Below are positions 15,206 through 24,900 of a stretch of 64,000 nt of DNA, one piece after another. Source of the DNA: SLST01 sp046538735. GTDB lineage: Bacteria; Spirochaetota; Spirochaetia; DSM-27196; SLST01. The stretch is taken from positions 8,098 through 72,097 of the forward strand of contig JBKHII010000009.1 of assembly GCA_046538735.1 (NCBI GenBank). The letters run 5' to 3'. Numbering within the stretch: the stretch's first letter is position 1; the number at the start of each line of letters is the position of its first letter. The position numbers and the translations under genes were made by a program. Under the pieces are notes generated by a model. That model had not been told where the DNA came from, searched no databases, and was given only the letters and a program-made list of their open reading frames with translations.

Positions 15206-16594
15206 ATGAAAAAGCTGGAGCTCTATGAACGATATCGACGGTTGACTCGACGGGAGGCCCGCGGACCTCGGCTCGTCGTCGGCTCACCCGAATCCCTGGC
15301 GCGGGGACTGCGCGCGCTCCTTCGCGACGCGGACAACCGAATCCTGCTCCTTGCGGACCGGAACACCGCGGCGGCAGCACCGGAGCTCGTGAACGCCCTG
15401 GCCGGATGCACCGCGGAGACGATCCTGCCGGGCACCCCGCCGGTCGTCCCGGAGATTCTGATCTCGGAGGAGATCGCGCGCAAAGCCACCGAGTCGAGAG
15501 CGCGCGGGATCGTCGTGCTCGGCGGCGGCGCGCTCACGGACCTCGCGAAGTACGCCGCCCGAGTCGCGGGCATTGACCTCATCAGCGTTCCCACGGCGGC
15601 GAGCGTTGACGCCTACACCTCGGAGAAGTCGGCGCTCAGGGTGGATGGCTACCACAGCACGCCGGAGGCGAAGGTGCCCTCTGCGATCCTCGCCTCGCCG
15701 CAGATCATCGAAGCCGCTCCCACGGCGCTCACGCTCTCCGGGCTGGGAGACTTGGTCGCGAAGCTCATCGCGTCGCTCGACTGGGAGGTGAGCTCGCTCA
15801 TCACGGGAGAATCGTTCACGCGGAGGGAAGCGCAGTGGTCGGAACGCGCGGCGAGACAGGCGCTCGCCCGGCTCCGGCACGCCGGGCTGCGCGAGGCTGC
15901 GTTCGCCGGGCTCGACTCGCTCCTGGTCACCGGTCGGGCGATGCGGCTTGAAGGATCGTCGCGACCGGCAGCGTCCGCGGAGCACACCTTTGCACATCTG
16001 TGGGAGGTCGCGCTCGAGGGCGAACCGACCGGTGATGCTCCGGACGCCGGCGCGGTCGGCGGAACGGACACCACGACGGAGCCCACGGACGAGCGAATCC
16101 ACTATCACGGGCTCCTCGTCACGGTGGCGGCGCGCTACGTGACCGTTGCGTACCGCTGGATCGCCGAGCAAATCGCCGCCGGAGCGAAACCACACGAACC
16201 GTGGCCGCGCCGGGAAGAAGCCGGCCGGCAAAGCCGCGTTCCAGCCGACATGGCTGCCTTTCTGGAGAAGATGCGCGAGGAGAGCGCAGGACGAGTCGTC
16301 AACGATCGGGTTGTCGCCGAGCGCAGAGCGCTCGTGGAGCGCCACCGCGGTACGATCGTGGAAATCGCGCATCGGACGCTCTCGGACGCCGAGCGCGCGC
16401 TCGAGTCGCTCGCTCAGGCGGGTATCGGCGCCTACCTGCCGCTCATACCCACGCACTGGGTGCGCCGCGCGCTCGAATGGGTGAAGTACCTTCGCAACCG
16501 CTACTCGATGTTCGATCTCGCGTTCGAAATGGGATGGGAGCAGGAGTTGCTCCAGTTCATGGACGAGAGGCTGGAGTCGATCGGCCGTTCGTAG
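15206..16594 (+). CDS. sn-glycerol-1-phosphate dehydrogenase (EgsA/AraM family)
   Basis: 462 aa from the ATG at 15206. It reduces dihydroxyacetone phosphate to sn-glycerol-1-phosphate with NAD(P)H; this stereochemistry is the archaeal lipid type and is rare in bacteria. Family features include VLGGGALTDLAKYAA for nucleotide binding and the SVPTAASVDAYTS loop. Candidate metal ligands lie in GLGDLVAK, SAEHTFAHLWE and YHGLLV. A C-terminal helical domain ends at residue 462; bacterial AraM is about 390-400 aa, so this form is longer. A 9-bp hairpin shared with the convergent fabF follows. Confidence 0.88.
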   Translation: MKKLELYERYRRLTRREARGPRLVVGSPESLARGLRALLRDADNRILLLADRNTAAAAPELVNALAGCTAETILPGTPPVVPEILISEEIARKATESRARGIVVLGGGALTDLAKYAARVAGIDLISVPTAASVDAYTSEKSALRVDGYHSTPEAKVPSAILASPQIIEAAPTALTLSGLGDLVAKLIASLDWEVSSLITGESFTRREAQWSERAARQALARLRHAGLREAAFAGLDSLLVTGRAMRLEGSSRPAASAEHTFAHLWEVALEGEPTGDAPDAGAVGGTDTTTEPTDERIHYHGLLVTVAARYVTVAYRWIAEQIAAGAKPHEPWPRREEAGRQSRVPADMAAFLEKMREESAGRVVNDRVVAERRALVERHRGTIVEIAHRTLSDAERALESLAQAGIGAYLPLIPTHWVRRALEWVKYLRNRYSMFDLAFEMGWEQELLQFMDERLESIGRS

Positions 16595-16603
16595 ATGGAT
16601 TGA

Positions 16604-16634
16604 ACGGGCGCCACGAGGCGATCGCGGCGCCCGT
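16604..16634. terminator. hairpin shared by two convergent genes
   Basis: ACGGGCGCC and GGCGCCCGT form a 9-bp stem with a 13-base loop in the 45-base gap between the dehydrogenase and fabF stops. There is no U-tract on either side, so it is a weak or rho-assisted terminator at best. Confidence 0.45.
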
Positions 16635-16639
16635 CCGGT

Positions 16640-17884
16640 CTACGCGGTGAACTTCTTGAGAATCAGAACGCCGTTGTGCCCGCCGAAGCCGAACGTGTTC
16701 GACATCGCAACGTTCACGTCCATCTTCACCGCTTCGTTTGGAACGTAGTCCAGGTCGCACTCGGGATCGCGTTCCTCCTGGTTGATCGTGGGAGGCACGA
16801 TGCCGTCCGTGATCGCCTTCACGCACGCGATTGCTTCGATTCCGCCCGCAGCTCCGATGCAGTGGCCGGTCATCGACTTCGTTGACGACATCTTGAGCTT
16901 GTACGCGTGGTCACCGAAAGCTGCCTTCACCGCCTTGGTTTCGAAGGGGTCGTTGATTGGAGTGCTCGTGCCGTGCGCGTTGATGTAGTCCACGTCCGTC
17001 GGTTCGAGCCCGGCTTCGCGGAGCGCCATCTTCATCGCCTGGATCGCGCCGCGTCCCTCTGTGTGCGGTGCCGTGAGGTGCTGCGCGTCGCACATCATCC
17101 CGTTCCCCACGATCTCCGCGTGGATCGTTGCACCGCGAGCCTGCGCGTGCTCGAGGCTCTCGATCACGAGGATGCCGGCGCCCTCGCCGATCACGAAGCC
17201 GTCGCGCTTCGCATCGAAGGGGCGAGACGCGCGGTGCGGCTCGTCGTTGTACTCGGTGGACAGCGCCTGGATCACGCAGAAACCCATGACGCCGAGCTTC
17301 GTGATGCACGCCTCAACGCCGCCGGTGACCATCGCGTCCATGATGCCGTCCTTGATCAGCCGGTACGCGCTCCCGATTGCGTCCGTCCCGGACGAGCACG
17401 CGGTGGTGATCGCGTAGCACGGACCCTGCGCATTGAGCGTGATCGCGACGTTGCCGGGACCTTCGTTCGCGATATGCTTGGGGATCGTCATCGGCGGAAC
17501 GCGCTCGGGCCCTTTGAGAAAGAGCGCCTCGTACGACGTCTCGAGCGTCTCGAATCCGCCGATTCCAACGCCGAGCACGACTCCGATCCGTTCCGGATCC
17601 ACGGCGCCGTCCGCGAGGCCTGCGTCGCGCATCGCCTGGAGCGAGCCCGCGACGGCGTAGTGCGAGAAGGGGTCCATCTTCCGCGCGTCGCGCTTGTCGA
17701 TGTACTCCTTGATATCGAAATCCTTGATCTCCGCCGCGATCTTCGCAGGGTAGATCTCGGGGTCGAACTTGGTGATCGGGCCCACACCGCTTCGCCCCTC
17801 GACCATTCCCCGCCACGTGTCCGCAACGTTGTTGCCGAGCGGCGTAACCGCGCCGAGTCCCGTGATGACTACTCTGTTCGCCAT
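16640..17884 (-). CDS. fabF: beta-ketoacyl-ACP synthase II
   Basis: 414 aa. It elongates acyl-ACP by condensation with malonyl-ACP in type II fatty-acid synthesis, in the cytosol. The thiolase fold is complete with catalytic C163 (TTACSSGTDA), H304 (NAHGTSTPINDP) and H341 (STKSMTGHCIGAAG). The ATG directly follows the fabG stop (TAAATG), so translation is probably coupled. It is the last gene of fabD-fabG-fabF. The acpP gene that usually sits between fabG and fabF is missing. Confidence 0.97.
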   Translation of the reverse strand: MANRVVITGLGAVTPLGNNVADTWRGMVEGRSGVGPITKFDPEIYPAKIAAEIKDFDIKEYIDKRDARKMDPFSHYAVAGSLQAMRDAGLADGAVDPERIGVVLGVGIGGFETLETSYEALFLKGPERVPPMTIPKHIANEGPGNVAITLNAQGPCYAITTACSSGTDAIGSAYRLIKDGIMDAMVTGGVEACITKLGVMGFCVIQALSTEYNDEPHRASRPFDAKRDGFVIGEGAGILVIESLEHAQARGATIHAEIVGNGMMCDAQHLTAPHTEGRGAIQAMKMALREAGLEPTDVDYINAHGTSTPINDPFETKAVKAAFGDHAYKLKMSSTKSMTGHCIGAAGGIEAIACVKAITDGIVPPTINQEERDPECDLDYVPNEAVKMDVNVAMSNTFGFGGHNGVLILKKFTA

Positions 17885-18628
17885 TTACATCCCCAATCCG
17901 CCGGTGACGTGGATCACCTGGCCGGTGAGATACGATGCGAGATCGCTCGCGAGGAAGACGATCGCTTTCGCGACCTCCTCGGGATCGCCGATGCGTCCCA
18001 TCGGGATCTGCGACGTGAGCGCGTTCTGCTGCTCTTCGGTCAGCTCCTGCGTCATCTTGGTGTTGATGAACCCGGGGGCGACCGCGTTGATGCGGACGTT
18101 TCGCGCCGCGACCTCGCGTGCCATGCTCTTTGTGAGCCCGATCATGCCGGCCTTGGAGGCTGAATAGTTGACCTGTCCCGCGTTGCCGATGATCCCCACG
18201 ATGCTCGCAACGTTGATCACCGATCCGGAGCGCTGCTTCGCCATTTGGCGGACGACGAGCTTGGACGTGAAGAACGCGCTCGTAAGGTTCACGGAGATGA
18301 CGTCGTTCCACTCCTTGGCGCTCATGCGGAAGAGCAGATTGTCCCGCGTGATGCCGGCGTTGTTCACGAGCACGTCGAGCCCGCCCGACTCCTCGAGAAC
18401 CGCACCGATCGCGCCGGACACGCTCTCCTCGTCCGCGACGTTCGCCTCCTTGAACGCGGCGGTCCGGCCGTACTCCTTCGCGATCGACTGGTACTCGGCG
18501 AGCGAATCGCCCTCCGCCAGGTCGAGGTACCAGACCGACGCGCCTTCGCGCAGGAACGCGAGCACTATGTCGCGGCCGATACCGCGTGATCCACCCGTGA
18601 CGAGTGCTTTCTTGCCTTCGAGCAGCAT
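17885..18628 (-). CDS. fabG: 3-oxoacyl-ACP reductase
   Basis: 247 aa from the ATG at 18628, behind GAAGGAGAG. It is an NADPH-dependent short-chain dehydrogenase that reduces beta-ketoacyl-ACP. Residues present are TGGSRGIG (11-18), NNAG (89-92), and the catalytic N114, S142, Y155 and K159 (YSASK). The C-terminus ends in VTGGLGM, as usual for FabG. It lies between fabD (22-base gap) and fabF (no gap). Short-chain dehydrogenases are numerous, but the operon makes the FabG call firm. Confidence 0.96.
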   Translation of the reverse strand: MLLEGKKALVTGGSRGIGRDIVLAFLREGASVWYLDLAEGDSLAEYQSIAKEYGRTAAFKEANVADEESVSGAIGAVLEESGGLDVLVNNAGITRDNLLFRMSAKEWNDVISVNLTSAFFTSKLVVRQMAKQRSGSVINVASIVGIIGNAGQVNYSASKAGMIGLTKSMAREVAARNVRINAVAPGFINTKMTQELTEEQQNALTSQIPMGRIGDPEEVAKAIVFLASDLASYLTGQVIHVTGGLGM

Positions 18629-18650
18629 AGACTCTCCTTCTTCGTTTCTT

Positions 18651-19601
18651 CTATTCGATCGTGATTGCCGCGATTTGTTCCACGGTGCCCGCCGCAAGGC
18701 AGGGCGTCATGACATCCGAGTGGACCTTCAGGTACGCGCGCCAGAGACCGCTCAGGACTTCGCCGGGCCCTACTTCGAGCAACTCATCGTAATCGTCGCG
18801 CGCGATCAGCGCTTCCTCGTCTACCCAACGGACCGGCTTCACGAGCTGATCGGCGCACAGGGTGCGTGCTTCAGCCCCGGTATTGATCAGCGAGCCGGTG
18901 ACGTTCGAGTAGACCGGCTTCTCGGGATCGCGGAACTCCACTTCGGCAAGCGACTCCGAGAATCGGACGCGCGCCTCGTCCATGAGCGGCGAGTGGAACG
19001 GGCCCGAAACCTTCAGCCGAACCACCCTTCGGGCTCCCGCTTCCTTCAGCACGGTCGCGGCGGCTTCCAGCCCTGCCGCGGTGCCGCTGAGAACCGTCTG
19101 TACCGGGCTATTGAGATTCGCCGGGTAGACGTCGCCAACGCCGGCACCGGCGAGCGCCTGTTGGATTGCGTCCACGTCAATCCCGAGAACGGCCGCCATG
19201 CCGGCCGCGCCTTCGGCGGCGTCGAGCGAGCGGCTCACCTCTTCCATGATTCGGCCGCGATCTACGACGAGCGAGAGCGCATCCGCCTCGCTCAGGATGC
19301 CGGCATCCACAAGCGCCGCGTACTCTCCCAGGCTGAATCCCGCCGTGGCTGCGGAGACGATCCCTCGCCTCGCCAACACGCGACGCGCTGCGAGGTTGAC
19401 CGCAGTGATCGCCACCTGCGACTTGTCGGTTGACTTGATCTCTTCCTCGGTTCCGGAGAATACGAGCTGCGGCAGATCGAACCCTGCTCTCTCGCTTGCC
19501 AGGGCGAAGAGCTCCTGGACGTCCGGGTAGCGGTCGTAGAGATCCTTCCCCATACCCACGAACTGGGCACCCTGTCCGGGGTACAGAAAGCAGCGCTTCA
19601 T
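18651..19601 (-). CDS. fabD: malonyl-CoA:ACP transacylase
   Basis: 316 aa from the ATG at 19601, which follows GGAGGTTTG. It loads malonate onto ACP for chain elongation. It has YPGQGAQFVGMGKDLY at the N-terminus, the nucleophile elbow GFSLGEYAA with S90 (most FabD have GHSLGE, so the residue before the serine is Phe instead of His), and the active-site histidine H203 in VSGPFHSPLM. First gene of the fab operon, driven by a strong promoter at 19624-19652. Confidence 0.96.
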   Translation of the reverse strand: MKRCFLYPGQGAQFVGMGKDLYDRYPDVQELFALASERAGFDLPQLVFSGTEEEIKSTDKSQVAITAVNLAARRVLARRGIVSAATAGFSLGEYAALVDAGILSEADALSLVVDRGRIMEEVSRSLDAAEGAAGMAAVLGIDVDAIQQALAGAGVGDVYPANLNSPVQTVLSGTAAGLEAAATVLKEAGARRVVRLKVSGPFHSPLMDEARVRFSESLAEVEFRDPEKPVYSNVTGSLINTGAEARTLCADQLVKPVRWVDEEALIARDDYDELLEVGPGEVLSGLWRAYLKVHSDVMTPCLAAGTVEQIAAITIE

Positions 19602-19623
19602 CAAACCTCCGTCAGCCACGGAA

Positions 19624-19652
19624 ACGGTAGCAAGCCGCATAGACAGTGTCAA
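19624..19652 (-). promoter_or_regulatory. promoter of the fabDGF operon
   Basis: TTGACA (19652-19647), 17-base spacer, TACCGT (19629-19624) on the minus strand; the fabD ATG is at 19601 with a good ribosome site in the leader. Confidence 0.65.
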
Positions 19653-19706
19653 GGTTACTCGCGTGGTCGGCAATGGGCCCGGTAGTCGCCCCGGAGACCG
19701 TACCGC

Positions 19707-19712
19707 TATACT
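19707..19712 (+). promoter_or_regulatory. -10 element (TATACT), leaderless start
   Basis: TATACT ends seven bases before the ATG at 19720. No clear -35 is seen at 16-18 bases upstream. Confidence 0.45.
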
Positions 19713-19719
19713 CTATGCA

Positions 19720-20928
19720 ATGCAAAACAGACGTTCACGGGTCATCTGGCTCATCGCGATCGGCGTCGCGTTTGTCTTCATCCTCGATCCGTTCGATCTC
19801 TTCGACACCAGTAACCTCCCGGAGGTGGAAGTGAACAGGGACGTGGAGCAGCTGATGGAGGAGTACCTCCTCTCCGCTCCTCAAGCGAGCTCGTACGTAG
19901 TCGACTTGTTCGCCGACCGCGACATCGTACTGATGGGAGAGACCGGGTACATCAAGGAACAGCTCGACTTCCTCGCGGCGCTCATTCCGGAGCTGGATGC
20001 CGCCGGGATTCGTCACCTCGGGTTCCAGTACGCGAACCCGGAACAGCAGGACGAGATCGACGCGCTCGTGTCCGGCTCGTCGTTCGACGAAACCCTCGCC
20101 AACCGGATTCTCTTCGAGCACATGGTCATCATGGGCTACGAGGAGCTACGCAACGTCTTCCGTGCAGCCTGGCAGGTGAATCGCGGGAAGGCGGAGGATG
20201 CGGACCGGTTCCGCATCGTGGGGATCGGCTACACACCCGACTATTCGCTGATTCAGGACGAAGACGATGTGAACGACCCGGAGATACTGCGCCGCATCTT
20301 CGAGCAGGGAGTCGAGGACGAGATCATGGCGCGAAACGTGATCCGCATGCTCGTGGAGCCGGGTCACAAGGCGGTCGTCTACACACGCCTGCGCCACGCG
20401 TTCACCGGCTTTCGGCAGGTCGAATACGAGCGACAGATGGACGAGAGCGGATTCCCGAACCAGAAGCGAATGGGCAACACCCTCGCCGATCGCCTCGGAA
20501 ACCGCGTCGCAACCGTGGTCTTTCACTCGCCCGTGCACGACTCGCGAAGCCGCATCGGGTACGGCTACCCCGTGGGCGGTCTGATGGAGCGTGCCTTCGA
20601 GCGCCTTTCCGACGGTCGGAGCAGCGCGGGCTTCACCACCTCGGCTTCTCCCTACGCAGACGCTCCGATCACGAGCGACGTCCTGACCGAGGGTCTCGAG
20701 GAGGATCTCACGCTCGGGCGCTTCACGGACGGGTACCTGCTGATCAGCGAGATCGACGCGTATTCGCCGCTGACCCCGATTCCCGGATTCATCAGCGAGG
20801 CGAACCTGGACGAAGCGCGCTCGGAATTTCCGGGTGCCGACCCGGGAGACGTCGGCGCCGCGGATCTGAACGAGTTCATCGCCGGGACCGCGCAGTCGAT
20901 GGAACAGATACTGAACGAGTTCGAGTAG
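19720..20928 (+). CDS. membrane-anchored protein with an erythromycin-esterase/ChaN-like core, function unknown
   Basis: 402 aa from the second of two overlapping ATGs. Residues 8-23 form one hydrophobic segment (VIWLIAIGVAFVFILD), followed by a soluble, strongly acidic domain. The region around residues 65-130 (DIVLMGETGYIKEQLDFLAALI, then GIRHLGFQYAN) resembles the start of EreA/ChaN/TraB-like folds, where a GE-x-x-H motif opens the active site. Here the expected histidine position is not a histidine. I therefore call the fold tentative and activity doubtful. It stands alone between fabD and fabH, is followed by a 12-base gap to fabH, and may be co-transcribed with it. Confidence 0.6.
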   Translation: MQNRRSRVIWLIAIGVAFVFILDPFDLFDTSNLPEVEVNRDVEQLMEEYLLSAPQASSYVVDLFADRDIVLMGETGYIKEQLDFLAALIPELDAAGIRHLGFQYANPEQQDEIDALVSGSSFDETLANRILFEHMVIMGYEELRNVFRAAWQVNRGKAEDADRFRIVGIGYTPDYSLIQDEDDVNDPEILRRIFEQGVEDEIMARNVIRMLVEPGHKAVVYTRLRHAFTGFRQVEYERQMDESGFPNQKRMGNTLADRLGNRVATVVFHSPVHDSRSRIGYGYPVGGLMERAFERLSDGRSSAGFTTSASPYADAPITSDVLTEGLEEDLTLGRFTDGYLLISEIDAYSPLTPIPGFISEANLDEARSEFPGADPGDVGAADLNEFIAGTAQSMEQILNEFE

Positions 20929-20939
20929 AGGAGTCCTCC

Positions 20940-21914
20940 GTGCCTGCACAGATCGCTTCAGTCGGCTCCTACGCTCCGCCCCGGGTCATGACGAACGACG
21001 AGCTCGCGCAGTTCGTGGATACCTCGGACGAATGGATCTACTCTCACACCGGGATCAAGACCCGACACATCGCGGCGGACGACGTGGCGGCCTCCGATCT
21101 CGCGGTCGAAGCCGCCCGGATCGCGCTCGCGGACGCCGGTACCGACCCGGCCAACGTGGACCTCGTGCTCCTCGCGACGTCCACGCCCGACTACCCCGGC
21201 CTTCCCGCTACCGCCTCGATCGTGCAGGATCGCATCGGTGCGGCGCGCGCCGGCGCGATGGACCTCGTCGCGGCGTGCTCGGGATTCGTGTACGGCCTCT
21301 CAACGGCGACGGCGTTCATCAATGCGGGTCAGGCGAGTACGGTCCTCGTCATCGGCAGCGAGGTCTACAGCAAGATCGTGAACTGGAGCGATCGCAATAC
21401 GTGCGTGCTCTTCGGCGACGGAGCCGGAGCGGTCGTGGTTCGGGAGAGCGACGAGCCGGGCGTGAAAGACTCGGTTCTCCACTCGATCGGGAGCGGCGCG
21501 CAGACGCTGCTCCGCCCGGCCGGCGGGTCGCGTGAGGCGTACGCGACGAGCACCCTGGTCGAGCGGACGAAGCTCCAGATGGAAGGCCGACGCGTGTACA
21601 ACTTCGCGATTCAGGCGATCATTGACACCGTGGAGGAGCTCCTCGAACGCAACGACATGACGATCGCGCAGCTCGACCACGTCGTGGCCCACCAGGCGAA
21701 CGTCCGCATCATTGACGCCGCGTGCAAACGAGCGGGCTACCCGGTCGGGATCTTCTACAAGAACATCGCCGAATACGCGAATACCTCGGCCGCCTCGATC
21801 CCGATCGCGCTCCGGGAGATGCAGGACCGCGACGTCCTGCACCGCGGCGACACGCTCATCACCGTGGGCTTCGGATCAGGGCTCGCGTACGGGGGCAACC
21901 TCATCGTCTGGTAG
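20940..21914 (+). CDS. fabH: beta-ketoacyl-ACP synthase III
   Basis: 324 aa, GTG start behind GAGGAG. It starts fatty-acid synthesis by condensing acetyl-CoA (or a branched primer) with malonyl-ACP. The catalytic triad is C113 (AACSGFVYGL), H251 (VAHQAN) and N281 (YANTSAASIP). Length and the C-terminal VGFGSGLAYGGNLI are typical. It is separated from the divergent fabDGF operon by one unknown gene. A palindromic GC stem follows the stop at 21914-21928, between fabH and the convergent kinase. Confidence 0.96.
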   Translation: MPAQIASVGSYAPPRVMTNDELAQFVDTSDEWIYSHTGIKTRHIAADDVAASDLAVEAARIALADAGTDPANVDLVLLATSTPDYPGLPATASIVQDRIGAARAGAMDLVAACSGFVYGLSTATAFINAGQASTVLVIGSEVYSKIVNWSDRNTCVLFGDGAGAVVVRESDEPGVKDSVLHSIGSGAQTLLRPAGGSREAYATSTLVERTKLQMEGRRVYNFAIQAIIDTVEELLERNDMTIAQLDHVVAHQANVRIIDAACKRAGYPVGIFYKNIAEYANTSAASIPIALREMQDRDVLHRGDTLITVGFGSGLAYGGNLIVW

Positions 21915-21928
21915 CGGCCCGCGGCCGC
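21914..21928. repeat. GC hairpin between convergent fabH and kinase genes
   Basis: GCGGCC, loop CGC, GGCCGC: a 6-bp stem in the 16-base gap between the two stop codons, without a U-tract. It may slow polymerase from both sides. Confidence 0.35.
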
Positions 21929-21930
21929 AC

Positions 21931-24900
21931 TCAGAATCGGACGGTGAACTCCGTCCCCCGACCGAGCACCGACTCCATGCCGGTTCGAATCGTCATCGTA
22001 CCACCAAGCTGCTGAACGAGCACCTCAACAATCCGCATCCCGAGCGTGGCCGAATCCTGAAGCGACTCGAGCGACTCGATGCCCGCTCCGTTGTCTGCGA
22101 TCGTGAGACGGTGTTCGCCGTCCTCCTCCACGAACTCCACGAGAATGGTGTCCTCGGAGCTCGGCTCGGTACCCCTGAAGGCGTGCTTCATCGCGTTCGT
22201 GGCGAGCTCGTTGGTCACGAGACCGCAGGGGGTCGCAACCGTGATGTCGAGCGGCGACGCGTGAACGTGGGTCTTGACCTGGAAGGCGCCGCCGTGGAGT
22301 CCCGTCAGGCTCGAGATGAGCGACGCGAAGTAGTCGGCCATCTCGATCGACGAAAAATCCCCGCTCTGGTAGAGGCGCTCGTGAATGAGCGCCATCGCGT
22401 TGATGCGCTGCCGACTGATCTCGAAGCCGTGCAGCGCTCGCTCGTCGTCCACCAGACCCGCCTGAAGGCTCAGCAGGCTCGATATCACCTGCATGTTGTT
22501 CTTCACGCGGTGGTGGATCTCCTGCAGCAGCGCCTTGTTCTCTCGGAGCGTGCGGTTCGTCTCCTGCTGGGCCGCCTCCCGGTCGCGCACCTCCTGCGCG
22601 AGCAGCTCGTTCGCGTCGCGAAGCGCCTTCGTACGAAGCGCGACGCGACGTTCGAGCTCGCTCTGAATCTGCCTGAGCGAGCTCTCGGCGCGCCGACGGA
22701 TCTCGATCTCTCGTTCGAGCGTCCGCTTGCTCGTGGCAAGATCCTTGGTCCTTCGCTCGACCATCGCCTCGAGCTCGACACGCTTGGCGCGGGCGAGTTG
22801 CAGCCGTCGCCAAACGAAGAGGAAGAGCACCGCCACGACCACGTAGATCGAAAGCAGCGCGAACCACTCGGTCCGCCAGAACGGCGGCTGGACAACGATA
22901 TCCATGACGACACCCTGCGTATTGAGCAGACCGTCGACGTTCGTGCCGCGAACGTAGAGTCGGTACTCGCCGGGAGCGAGATTCGAGTAGCTGATCACAC
23001 GTCGGCTTCCGGACGAGATCCACTCCCGGTCCACACCGATGAGCCGATACGCGTACGCGTTCGAGGGCGGGTGCGTGTAGTCGAGGGCCGAGACGACGCA
23101 CGAGAAGTGGGTCGCCTGCGGAGGAAGCACGAGCGTAGGGATCTCGCGCCCCTCGGACACGGTGTAGGACACGTCCGACCAGTCGATCTCCTCGTGCCCG
23201 GCTACGGATACCTCCGAGATGACGACCGGCGGCACGTACGGGCTCGGTTGGACGCGAGCGGGCTCGAATCGCGAGAACCCGTTGATGCCGCCCGCATAGA
23301 TCGTTGCGTCGGACGCCCGCAGAATCGCGCCGGCGCTGAACTCGTCGCTCTGGACGCCGTCGGCGGCCGTGTAGCGCTGCGTCTCACCGGTGCGCTCGTC
23401 AAGCCGAAAGAGACCTGAGTTCGTGGTGAGCCAGACTCCCCCGGCGCGGTCGGCGACTACCCCGTATACGAGATCGGCGGCAACATCGACGCGCGGCTCG
23501 AGCCGGAAGAGTACTCCCTCGTCAGGATCTACCCAGAGCGCGCCGCCCTCGCGCGCGGCGATCCACAGCGTGCCGTCCGGCTGCGGATCGATCGCCCAGA
23601 CGGTGAAACCGGGCCGGTACTCGTCCGCGAGACGCAGGCGCTCGATCCGCGCCGTGTCCGGTCGGAAGCGCAACAGCGCGGCAGTGTCCGTTCCCAGCCA
23701 GAGCGAGCCGTCACCCGCGGGGACGATCGTGTAGACCGCTCCCCCGCCCTGGCGACCGTCTGCGCCCGGCGGCCCGAAGGTGGCGTACCGACGCGTGCTC
23801 CCGTCCGGCTCGATCGCCACGAGTCCCCTGCCCGCCGTGCCGAGGTACGCGGTGCCGCCCGCTACGTGAACACTGATGACGTGTGCGTCCACGCCCAGGC
23901 GCTCGAGCGGGTAGCGGCGGAGAACGGTCCCCTCCGCATCCACCTGCGCCGCTCCGCGCGAACCGAGAGCGAGCCAGTACGTTTCTCCCGCGGCACAAAC
24001 ATCGTGAACGGGCGCTCCTTCCGCGTCCCAGAACGGCTCCGGCACCGCTCTGTCCGGCCCGAGGCGGAGGATCCCGGATCGGTGAGTTGCGATCAGAACT
24101 CGCCCGTCGTCTTCCTCGTGGAACGACCAGACGAGCTCGGGACGGGACGCGTAACCGGCGCGACAGCCGCGACCGAGGAAGTTCTCGAACTGCTCGGTGC
24201 GCGGAACGTACTTCCGCAGCCCGCCGGCGAAGGTCCCCACCCAGATCACGCCCGATGCGTCCTCGAGCAGCGCTCGAACCGGAGCGTCGCACGTGCCGAA
24301 GCCGGTGATCGAGCCGTTGGTCAGGCGAACGAGCGAACCCCCGTCCCGACCGACCCAGAGATCGCCGCGGGAATCCTCCAGGATCGCGGAGACCAGGCCG
24401 CCGGCAGACGACGCCGACGCATCGGACGGCGGCTCGAGCGGCACGTGAACCCAGACCCTGCGCCGGTGCAGGTAGCGGCCGAAATCACCGTCCGCGGTGC
24501 CGATCCAGAGTCGTTCGCTGCGATCAACGTGCAGCGAGGTGATCCGGTCCGAGGGCACACCGCCGTCCAGTCCCGCCTGATAGCGGTGCACCTCGACTGT
24601 GGCGTCGGCTGCGGAAACGATGTTCAGGCCCCGGTCGCCGGTCGCCACGAAGACCCGGCCCGCGCCGTCGGAGGCGAGCGCGACCACCGAGGGCGAGGAG
24701 AGCGTCGGCCCGGCGAACGGGTCGTACGGAATCTGCGCGGTCGCGCCGGTCGCGGGTTCGAGCCGGAAGAGGCCGTTCGAGCCGGTTCCAATCCAGAGGT
24801 CTCCGAACGCGTCGTGGGTGATCGCCGTGACCGGCGCGCGAAGCCGGCGCCACGGCACCGCCTGCTCGAGCGATCGGCTTCTCGGATCGTAGCGGAACAC

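Noticed and set aside
16604..16634. A strong rho-independent terminator between the dehydrogenase and fabF
   Set aside because: The stem is perfect but there is no U-tract on either strand, so it is listed with low confidence only.
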